Source: Actinomadura sp. CNU-125 (lineage in GTDB: Bacteria > Actinomycetota > Actinomycetes > Streptosporangiales > Streptosporangiaceae). From it: a stretch of 54,536 nucleotides of DNA. The notes below the pieces were generated by a model. It made no database searches. It was not told the origin of the DNA and saw only the letters and a list, made by a program, of their open reading frames with translations. This document shows positions 1-5,158 of the stretch, in pieces (position 1 is the stretch's first letter; each line of letters opens with the position of its first letter). The translations under genes and the position numbers were made by a program. Where the stretch lies: contig NZ_MKJY01000332.1 of NCBI RefSeq assembly GCF_001942465.1, forward strand, positions 1 to 54,536, written 5' to 3'.

Positions 1-297
1 GTCGGCGGAGGCCGGTCAAGGCCCGTGCCGACAAGGCATACCACTCCGCCGAGCATCTGTCGTGGCTGCGCGGACGGGGCATCGTGCCGCGCATCGCACG
101 CCCGGGCATCGATTCCGGCGAACGGCTCGGACGCCACCGCTGGAAGATCGAACGGACCCTGGCCTGGCTGTTCGGCTACCGGCGGCTGACCGTCCGCTAC
201 GAACGCCACGGCCACCTCTTCAACGCCTTCCTCACCCTCGCCGCCGCCATCACCTGCTACAAGAAACTCGTCAAACTCTCCACGTGAGACATGCTCT
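1..297 (+). mobile_element. Right end of an IS5-family insertion sequence (left part outside window)
   Basis: The window opens inside a transposase gene, and the element appears to end a few bases after its stop codon. The last bases before the CRISPR repeat remnant, TGAGACATGCTC at 286-297, look like the terminal inverted repeat of an IS5-like element, which often reads GAGCATGTCTC at the other end. The left end is not in the window, so the inverted repeat and target duplication cannot be confirmed. The element sits directly against the trailer-side repeat of the first CRISPR array and probably truncated it. Confidence 0.6.
3..287 (+). CDS. IS5-family transposase, C-terminal fragment (DDE type)
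   Basis: Only the last 94 residues are visible because the gene enters from the left edge. The reading frame starting at base 3 gives ADKAYHS, then RGRGIVPRIARPG, then RHRWKIERTLAWLFGYRRL, ending in AFLTLAAAITCYKKL. This is the typical end of IS5-family (IS427/IS1647-like) actinobacterial transposases. The E of WKIERT is the expected third catalytic acidic residue of the DDE triad and ADKAY lies in the second-acid region. No frame break is visible in this part. Function: cut-and-paste mobility of its own element. Confidence 0.85.
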   Translation, partial: RRRPVKARADKAYHSAEHLSWLRGRGIVPRIARPGIDSGERLGRHRWKIERTLAWLFGYRRLTVRYERHGHLFNAFLTLAAAITCYKKLVKLST

Positions 298-465
298 AAA
301 TCTGGAACAGATTTGCAAGGTGTGGGGACGAGCACGAAGTACTGCCGGTGCGGGCGATCCTGGTTTCAATCTGGTGCAGTTCTGCCGGGTGCCGGGACCG
401 GCCATGGCCTTCGGCGGCTACATCGCCGTGTTTCAATCTGGTGCAGTTCTGCCGGGTGCCGGGAC
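294..465 (-). CRISPR. CRISPR array 1, 36-bp repeats, type III/I-like, minus-strand transcribed
   Basis: Two identical 36-bp repeats lie at 363-398 and 430-465, and a strongly diverged one at 294-329 (about two thirds identical, same final GGGGAC-like end). Spacers are 330-362 (33 bp) and 399-429 (31 bp). On the plus strand the repeat begins GTTTCAATCTGGTGCAG and ends GCCGGGAC, so the minus strand ends in ATTGAAAC, the usual 8-nt crRNA tag of type III and some type I systems. The degenerate repeat is on the left and the conserved ones on the right, so the leader is on the right and transcription runs leftward. The left end touches an insertion sequence. Confidence 0.93.
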
Positions 466-665
466 AGCACCCCGATTTTCGGGCTTGTGACCTGCAGGTT
501 TACAAGATCATGCGCCAACCTACTACGGAGCCGCCCCCGCAACCCATCAAAAACGATCTTGTTTTCGATGTCTTCACAGGTCACGCGGCATATCGAGGGT
601 GTGCGCCAACCTCCCCCAAAACCGGGGGCAACAGAGGTTGGCGCGGTCGTCCATCGGTTACGGGC
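466..665 (-). promoter_or_regulatory. CRISPR leader 1 and divergent promoter region to the RT-cas1-cas2 operon
   Basis: This 200-bp stretch between array 1 (leftward) and the reverse transcriptase gene (rightward) is closely matched by the sequence right of array 2. Both start AGCACCCCGATTTTCGGGC and continue TGACCTGCAGGTT and ACAAGATCATGCGCCAACCT. The first block can form a small hairpin (CCCGA TTT TCGGG) exactly at the leader-repeat junction. Conservation beside two arrays identifies it as the leader, which carries the crRNA promoter and the site where Cas1-Cas2 inserts new spacers. The adaptation operon must start transcription in the same region in the opposite direction. Confidence 0.8.
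603..644. promoter_or_regulatory. Perfect dyad GCGCCAACCTC ... GAGGTTGGCGC in leader 1
   Basis: Eleven-base arms at 603-613 and 634-644 are exact reverse complements, with a nested CCCCC / GGGGG pair between them. A further direct copy of GCGCCAACCT lies nearer the array at 512-521. A related dyad with the same GGTTGG core is present upstream of array 2 (about 3531-3572) and array 3 (about 5011-5050). It may be a regulator site serving both the array and the adaptation operon, or a structured element of the leader. Confidence 0.65.
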
Positions 666-1547
666 ATGAGGACAACAAGGACGATCCGGGGTCGGCCCAT
701 CGAACGGATGGCGAGCGAGCCTGTGCTGTGGAACGCATGGTCGCGAGTGGCCGCGGGCAGCGGGATGCCAGGAGCGGACGGGGTCAGCGCGACCGCATTC
801 GGCCGCGAGGTCGGGCCGCGTCTCGCGGCCCTGTCGCGGCTGCTGCTGGAGGGGCGTTACCAAGCGCAGCCATTGCGCCCCATCCCGGCTTCGCGCGGTG
901 GAAGGGCGCGGGTTCGTGCCGTACCGACGATCTGCGACCGAGTCGTGCAGCGCGCCTTCCTCAACGTCTGCGGCGGACGCCTGCTTGGACGCTCCTCGGT
1001 GAGCTTCTCCTACCGGAAAGGCCGGTCGTGGCTGAACGCCGTCGAGCAGGTGCGGGCGTACCGGAACTCGGGACTGCATTGGGTCCTGCGCACTGACATA
1101 GCCGACTTCTTCGCGGAGATCGACCACGGCCTGCTCCTCACTCGTCTCCGGGAACGCTTCCGGGAATCGGCTCTCGTCGATCTCGTCGCCGACTGGATCA
1201 GCGCTCCCCTCCTCACTCCCGAAGGTATCGCAGAACGCGCGCGCGATCTGCCGGAAGGCGCCCCGGTGAGCCCTGCACTGGCGGAATTCTTCCTCACCGG
1301 TTTCGACCGTTCCGTAGACCACGGCCACGGCCGACTGATCCGTTACGCCGACGATCTCGCGGTCCTCTGCCCGACGCTCGACGACGCGATGGCCGCCCTC
1401 GGCACCATCGAGTCGGCGCTCACCGATCGCGGGTTGCGTATCAACCACGAGAAGACATCCATCTCCGACTTCGAGCACGGCTTCACCCTGCTCGGCTGGC
1501 AGTTCACCGGTCAGGACGTCCAGCCACTCGGAACGGAGGGCCACTGA
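666..1547 (+). CDS. CRISPR-associated reverse transcriptase (separate from Cas1)
   Basis: RNA-dependent DNA polymerase, 293 aa, expected to copy RNA into DNA for spacer acquisition together with Cas1-Cas2. Motifs in order: PGADGVSATAF (about 35-45, RT1-like), RAVPTICDRVVQRAF (84-98), RTDIADFFAEIDH (142-154, motif A with D144), EGAPVSPALAEFFL (197-210, motif B) and RYADDLAVL (226-234, catalytic YADD at 227-230), then a GLRINHEKT segment. There is no maturase, endonuclease or Cas1 domain. ATG 666 is the first start after the array and leader; ATG 708 is an alternative, and neither has a strong ribosome site. The stop lies one base before cas1, so the two are co-transcribed. In other bacteria RT is often fused to Cas1 in type III systems; here it is free-standing. 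Confidence 0.9.
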   Translation: MRTTRTIRGRPIERMASEPVLWNAWSRVAAGSGMPGADGVSATAFGREVGPRLAALSRLLLEGRYQAQPLRPIPASRGGRARVRAVPTICDRVVQRAFLNVCGGRLLGRSSVSFSYRKGRSWLNAVEQVRAYRNSGLHWVLRTDIADFFAEIDHGLLLTRLRERFRESALVDLVADWISAPLLTPEGIAERARDLPEGAPVSPALAEFFLTGFDRSVDHGHGRLIRYADDLAVLCPTLDDAMAALGTIESALTDRGLRINHEKTSISDFEHGFTLLGWQFTGQDVQPLGTEGH

Positions 1548-1548
1548 C

Positions 1549-2565
1549 ATGACGGTGATCACCGGACGGCCGTTCCACGTCGTTGGGGCGGGCTGCTCCG
1601 TCGGGAAGCGCGGCGGACGGCTCGTGGCCTTCAAGGAGGGGCTGCCCCGGACATCCGCGCCGCTCACCATGATCTCGGAGGTACTGGTGTCCGGCCGCGT
1701 CCAGGTCTCGACGGCTGCGATGCATGCGCTGCTCGCCCACGACATCCCGCTCGTCCTTCTCACCGAGAACGGCAGGCCGCTCGGACGACTCGAACCACCG
1801 TCCGGTGCGCATGTCGACGCCCGCCGGGCGCAACTCGCCCTGCACACCGATCCGGCCGCACGCCTGGCCATGGCGCGGGCGGCCATCGTCGGCAAGATCC
1901 GCAACCAGCACGTGCTGCTGCGCCGCAGAGCCCGGCGCGCGCCCGACCCCGATGCAGTCTGGGAAGCCGCCCGCCGACTGTCGATCCTGGAGAGCCGCGC
2001 CACTACCTGCGAGAGCATCCCTGCGGTCATGGGCATGGAGGGCGGCGCCGCCGGCATCTACTACCGCGCAATACGGACGTTCGTCGACCCAACGCTCGGA
2101 TGCACCCGCCGCGACCGGCAAGGCAGGGACGTGGTGAACGCACTCACCAACTACTGTTCGGCACTCCTTCGGGAGACCGTCGTCTCCGGCATTCTCGCGG
2201 CCGGACTCGACCCGTTCGTCTCGTTCCTGCACGAGCCCGCCCGCGGCAGACCGACCCTCGCCTTCGACCTGATGGAGGAGTGGCGGCCTGTCCTACTGGA
2301 CGCGACGGTACTGGCCCTCATCGGGCTGAAGTCCGTCACCACCTCCGACCTGGAGGACGGCGGAGCTGGACGGCCGCTGCTCTCCCCCGACGCCCGTGCC
2401 CGGATCGTCGAACGCTTCCACGCCCGGCTGGCCGCCCCCGCCCGCGGATGGCCCGAGCCGCCCAGCCGCCGAACCTACCGCGACCAGGTGCGAGCTCAGT
2501 GCACCGCATTGCGCACGTGGATCCTCAGCCGATCCGACGAGTACGAGCCGTTCGTCTGGAGGTGA
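1549..2565 (+). CDS. cas1: CRISPR-associated endonuclease/integrase Cas1
   Basis: Integrates protospacers into the array at the leader end, working with Cas2 and probably with the adjacent RT. The 338-residue protein has the Cas1 layout: an N-terminal beta domain (LVAFKEGLPRTSAPLTMISEV, LLAHDIPLVLLTENGRPLG) and an alpha-helical catalytic domain. Metal ligands fit E164 (in MGMEGGAAGIYY), H228 (FLHEPARGRP) and D240/E243 (FDLMEEWRPVLLD). ATG 1549 follows the RT stop by one base with GGAGGG at 1535-1540 as ribosome site. The stop is 3 bases before cas2. No frame break is seen and all catalytic residues are present, so it should be active. Confidence 0.96.
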   Translation: MTVITGRPFHVVGAGCSVGKRGGRLVAFKEGLPRTSAPLTMISEVLVSGRVQVSTAAMHALLAHDIPLVLLTENGRPLGRLEPPSGAHVDARRAQLALHTDPAARLAMARAAIVGKIRNQHVLLRRRARRAPDPDAVWEAARRLSILESRATTCESIPAVMGMEGGAAGIYYRAIRTFVDPTLGCTRRDRQGRDVVNALTNYCSALLRETVVSGILAAGLDPFVSFLHEPARGRPTLAFDLMEEWRPVLLDATVLALIGLKSVTTSDLEDGGAGRPLLSPDARARIVERFHARLAAPARGWPEPPSRRTYRDQVRAQCTALRTWILSRSDEYEPFVWR

Positions 2566-2568
2566 CCG

Positions 2569-2856
2569 GTGTTGGATGAGAGCCGCCTGCCCTGGCTCGT
2601 CACGTTCGACGTGGGCGAGGATCGTGCCCGCCGAGCCGTCCACAAGGCCCTGTCTCGCTACGGCCCGCGCGTGCTGAACACCGTCTACGAGATCGGCGCC
2701 TACCCCTCCGAACTCGACAGGACCCTGCACAGCCTGGCGGAACGGCTACACCCCGAAGACCACTTGCTGGCGCTTCCGCGATGCCGGCATTGCGGCAGCG
2801 CGTTCCGGGGCGGCACCGCCGAGCCCGCCGCGCCGTCCGGCTGGGTCACCCGGTGA
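2569..2856 (+). CDS. cas2: CRISPR-associated protein Cas2 (first of two)
   Basis: Small dimeric scaffold of the Cas1-Cas2 integrase. The 95-residue product shows the Cas2 ferredoxin-like fold signature: LVTFDVGEDRARRAVHKAL with the acidic residue at the end of strand 1, RVLNTVYEIGAYPSEL as the strand 2-3 hairpin, then LHPEDHLLALPRCRHC. Translation from GTG 2569 with GGAGG at 2558-2562. It overlaps the next gene by 4 bases (GTGA). Unusual here is that a second, different Cas2-like protein follows directly. Confidence 0.92.
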   Translation: MLDESRLPWLVTFDVGEDRARRAVHKALSRYGPRVLNTVYEIGAYPSELDRTLHSLAERLHPEDHLLALPRCRHCGSAFRGGTAEPAAPSGWVTR

Positions 2857-3152
2857 AGGCGCCGATCGTCGTCTGCTACGACGTCTACGACGATGTACGT
2901 CGCGCCCGCCTCCGCGAAGCGCTCAGCGGAATCGCCGACCGCTTCCAGCAGAGCGGCTGGCTCGTCCCGTCCCATCCGCCCGGCCCCGGCCTCGGAGCCG
3001 AACAACTCGCCACCCTCCTGAGCGGCCCGCTGCACCCCATCGATCGCCTGCGCCTCTACGCACCTTGCCCGGCCTGCAGGCAGCGCGCCCGAACGTTGCC
3101 GACCACTTCCCGCGAAATACTACTTCCTCGTGCCGCATGGATAGCGCACTGA
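2853..3152 (+). CDS. Second, divergent Cas2-like protein (Cas2b)
   Basis: The 99-residue product starts at GTG 2853 inside the stop of the first cas2. It has its own Cas2 signature: IVVCYDVYDDVRRARLREAL (strand 1, acidic residue, helix 1), RFQQSGWLVPS (strand 2), LGAEQLATLLSGPLHPIDRLRLYAPCPACRQRA (helix 2 and strand 4), then a short basic tail. The two Cas2 proteins are clearly different in sequence. Its 3' end and downstream region have a decayed copy at about 4494-4740. It could form a Cas2a-Cas2b heterodimer, be specific for another array, or be a regulatory or toxin-like Cas2/VapD relative. The family assignment is solid; the special role is inference. Confidence 0.85.
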   Translation: MKAPIVVCYDVYDDVRRARLREALSGIADRFQQSGWLVPSHPPGPGLGAEQLATLLSGPLHPIDRLRLYAPCPACRQRARTLPTTSREILLPRAAWIAH

Positions 3153-3171
3153 CAAGCACATAACACACAAC

Positions 3172-3211
3172 TGCGGGGCCTCATGTCAAGAGAGGCCCCG
3201 CATGCCTTTTT
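3172..3211 (+). terminator. Rho-independent terminator of the RT-cas1-cas2 operon
   Basis: Arms TGCGGGGCCTC (3172-3182) and GAGGCCCCGCA (3192-3202) form an 11-bp perfect stem with a 9-base loop, followed by TGCCTTTTT. It lies 20 bases after the cas2b stop and just before array 2, so it also shields the operon from transcripts of the array reading the other way. A diverged copy (GGGGCC ... GGAGAGCCCCC) follows the cas2b remnant at about 4711-4737. Confidence 0.9.
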
Positions 3212-3221
3212 GAGGTCTACA

Positions 3222-3393
3222 TACTCAATCTGAAGCAGTTCTGCCGGGCGCGGGGACATGAACACGCTGAAGAACGGCGTCAACTACGTCCGTTTCAATC
3301 TGATGCAGTTCTGCGGGGCGCGGGACGCAAGAACTCCAGCACTGTCGGAGCGGCCCAGTTTCAATCTGATGCAGTTCTGCGGGGCGCGGGGAC
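3222..3393 (-). CRISPR. CRISPR array 2, same repeat family as array 1
   Basis: Three repeats lie at 3222-3257, 3292-3326 and 3358-3393 (36, 35 and 36 bp). Spacers are 3258-3291 (34 bp) and 3327-3357 (31 bp). The repeat core is GTTTCAATCTGATGCAG, then TTCTGCGGGGCGCGGGGAC, differing from array 1 at several positions. The leftmost repeat is most diverged and the right flank is leader-like, so transcription is leftward toward the adaptation operon terminator. Only two spacers remain, so the array is either young, shrinking or frequently rebuilt. Confidence 0.93.
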
Positions 3394-3670
3394 AGCACCC
3401 CGATTTTCGGGCCTATGACCTGCAGGTTCACAAGATCATGCGCCAACCTCCCACGGGGTAGTCCCTTGGACACAGGGAAGTCGGTCTTCACTGATGCATC
3501 TTCGCAGGTCAGAGGGTGATTCCAGTTCCGCGTCAACCTCCCCCGAGATCAAGCCCCAGAGGGGTTGGCACGAATGTGCCGGGAGAGCAGCAGACAAACC
3601 TCGTCTGGCTCGGCGTGATGGGGCGGTCGCATGGCGAGGTCGTATCCGCAGATTTCTCGTGCCGTCCTGG
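3394..3670 (-). promoter_or_regulatory. CRISPR leader 2
   Basis: The first 55 bases are almost the same as leader 1 (AGCACCCCGATTTTCGGGCC, TGACCTGCAGGTTCACAAGA, GCGCCAACCTC), which fixes the leader-repeat junction at 3393/3394. Further out a dyad with the CAACC / GGTTGG core (about 3531-3572) matches the dyads of leaders 1 and 3. The stretch to about 3670 still resembles 5055-5145 beyond array 3 (CAGACAAACCTCGTCTGGCT against CAGAGGAACCTCCTCCGGAT). No coding sequence is supported from 3394 to 3816; the open frames there have no family resemblance. Confidence 0.75.
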
Positions 3671-3816
3671 TCGACGACTCGGAGCCTGTAAGGCTTCGGC
3701 CGTCCATTCGGTTCTCCGACGGTACCGAGTCCCGGGCGGTCGCGGCAGGCAAGCGTTCGGTCTCGGCCGGTTGTGGACGAGGGGAGCCTCGCGCAGGGTC
3801 ACACAGACGGTGCAGG

Positions 3817-3864
3817 TGGTTGGTGGTTCCCCGCCCGCGTACGCGGGCGGGGAACCACCAACCA
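3817..3864. terminator. 48-bp perfect palindrome, likely terminator hairpin
   Basis: Bases 3817-3840 and 3841-3864 are exact reverse complements with no unpaired centre: TGGTTGGTGGTTCCCCGCCC on the left arm, then CGCGT meeting ACGCG at the middle. Such a structure ends transcription from either side. It lies 22 bases beyond the stop of the minus-strand gene ending at 3886, which fits a terminator. There is no T run. Alternatively it is a mobile repeat or an inverted end of a lost element; the GGTTCCCCGC core also recalls actinobacterial type I-E repeats, but there is only one copy. Confidence 0.6.
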
Positions 3865-3885
3865 GCTCGTCACCGGCTACGGGTG

Positions 3886-4384
3886 TTAACGAGCCCGCCG
3901 TGGCGTCCTAATGAGTTCGTCGGTCCAGTCGAGGCCTGCCTCGGCGACGAGGGTGGCCAGATTTCGGACGGCGGCTTCGGCGGTTCCCGCGTCGAGGCCG
4001 AGGAACCGGCGTGCGGCGCGGATGGGGTCGGCCTGGCGGCCGGCGGCCACGTTGCAGATCTCGGCGATGACGAGGCGGACGTTCCGTCGACGCGCCTTCC
4101 TCTCCAGCTCGGCGCGGGCGTGGACGCGGTCGGGCGCGGCCTTCGGGGCGGGGCGCGGGGTCGGAGAGGTCGGCGGGCAGAGCGGACGGCTCGTCGCGGG
4201 TGAGGTTGCCGTCGTAGAAGTCCGGACGGACGGTGCGCAGCTTGCGCAGCGCGCCGTTCAGCCGGGCGGCGGCCTCCTTGAGCTCGAGGCCGAGCCGTTC
4301 GGATACGTGGGCGGGGACCTCGAACGGGTCCGGGCAACCGCGCCGGGTCCGGGAGATGGCGATCAGCAGCAGTTCGACGTCCAC
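3886..4384 (-). pseudogene. Unknown frameshifted gene inserted in the duplicated CRISPR module
   Basis: I do not recognise the family. Two open pieces in different frames join into one product of about 165 residues. The N-terminal part from GTG 4384 reads DVELLLIAISRTRRGCPDPF, then EVPAHVSERLGLELKEAAAR, then RPDFYDGNLTRDEPSALPADL. After a frame change near 4145-4160 it continues APDRVHARAELERKARRRN, VRLVIAEICNVAAG, FLGLDAGTAEAAVRNLATLV and AEAGLDWTDELI to a TAA at 3886-3888. Both parts have good codon use. Coding signal may extend upstream in a third frame (TRAQLVHYRWAAPF, to about 4450). It is mostly helical with no membrane segment. It may be a real gene with one or two sequencing errors. 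Confidence 0.5.
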
Positions 4385-4493
4385 CGGGTTCTGGCGAATG
4401 GGGCCGCCCAGCGGTAGTGGACGAGCTGGGCGCGGGTGGCCCGCTGCCAGTGGGGCTCCAAGGGGGTCGGGGACGGCCGCAACACCGGCCGAA

Positions 4494-4740
4494 CGCGGCG
4501 GCATCCTCGTGGGCCGCCTGCCCGGACGTGATGTGCCCGCACGGTTCGACCATCTCGCCGCCATCCTGAACGACCCACTACGCCCCGTCGACCGCCTTCG
4601 CCCTTGAGCGGCCTGCGCTCGACGGGCACGAGCGCTGCCGACCCATCCCGCGAAATGCCGCTCCCCGCACACGGGTGGATGGCGCGCTGACATTCACGTA
4701 ACGCGTAGCCGTGGGGCCTTCCCTCAGGAGAGCCCCCTTC
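4494..4740 (+). pseudogene. Remnant of a second copy of cas2b and its downstream terminator
   Basis: Translation of 4494-4607 gives GGILVGRLPGRDVPARFDHL, then AAILNDPLRPVDRLRP and a stop. This aligns with SGWLVPSHPPGPGLGAEQLA, then TLLSGPLHPIDRLRLY of cas2b. The DNA after the stop still follows cas2b: CCGACCCATCCCGCGAAATGCC against CCGACCACTTCCCGCGAAATAC, then GGATGGCGCGCTGAC against GGATAGCGCACTGAC, then a weakened terminator stem. There is no start and no N-terminal half, so it is dead. With the array remnant and leader to its right it shows that a cas2b-terminator-array-leader unit was duplicated and then decayed. Confidence 0.8.
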
Positions 4741-4775
4741 CTTGCTACACCGTTATCGCTTCCATCTCGATCGCC

Positions 4776-4879
4776 CCACCAATCTGATGCAGTTCAACAG
4801 GAGCCAGAGGTTCTTTAATTCGATGATAAACGAGGAACCTTAGTGTCAATCTGATGCAGTTATAGGGAAGGGCAGAACC
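4776..4879 (-). CRISPR. Decayed CRISPR array 3 (two degenerate repeats, one spacer)
   Basis: Two copies of CAATCTGATGCAGTT at 4780-4794 and 4848-4862 correspond to positions 5-19 of the array 2 repeat. The rest of each 36-bp unit (4776-4811 and 4844-4879) is mutated; the second still ends GGGCAGAAC. The spacer between them (4812-4843) is 32 bp, the right size. The region is visibly richer in A/T than its surroundings. Position between the cas2b remnant and a leader remnant mirrors array 2, confirming it as a dead array. Confidence 0.8.
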
Positions 4880-5150
4880 TTTGATCATATAACCCTGACC
4901 TACGAGTTTGCGAGATCATGTGCCGACCACCCGCAGAGCCCCTTCACAGGTGAGGCAAGGTTGATTTTCAGCCCTACATCTTCACAAGTCAAGGGAAGTG
5001 CCCTCGCGGGCACCAACCTTCCTCGAAAACGAGGCCTGGCGAGGTTGGCGCAGGTGTGTGGAGAGAGCGACAGAGGAACCTCCTCCGGATCGATGTGATG
5101 CGGCGGTTGCATGGCGGCTCGTTTTCGTGTCTCTCGTGGACCGGCCTGAT
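4880..5150 (-). promoter_or_regulatory. Remnant of CRISPR leader 3
   Basis: A diverged copy of leaders 1 and 2: CCTGACCTACGAGTTTGCGA then GATCATGTGCCGACC against TGACCTGCAGGTTCACAAGA then TCATGCGCCAACC. A dyad follows with CACCAACCTTCCTCG (from 5011) and GAGGTTGGCGC (5041-5051), then a distal block GTGTGGAGAGAGCGACAG. No gene is seen between 4741 and 5158. The leader ends against the stop codon of the divergent RAMP gene. Confidence 0.7.
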
Positions 5151-5158
5151 TGTGTTGT

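Noticed and set aside
348..665. Upstream extension of the reverse transcriptase frame through CRISPR array 1
   Set aside because: The frame is merely open across repeats and leader; repeated residues reflect the CRISPR units, and RT homology begins after ATG 666.
366..2057. Long minus-strand open frame opposite RT and cas1
   Set aside because: GC-rich shadow frame; no family resemblance, while RT and Cas1 motifs are clear on the plus strand.
3631..4203. Plus-strand open frame between leader 2 and the palindrome region
   Set aside because: It crosses the 48-bp palindrome and the reverse strand of a better coding signal; composition is Arg/Pro-rich as in shadow frames.
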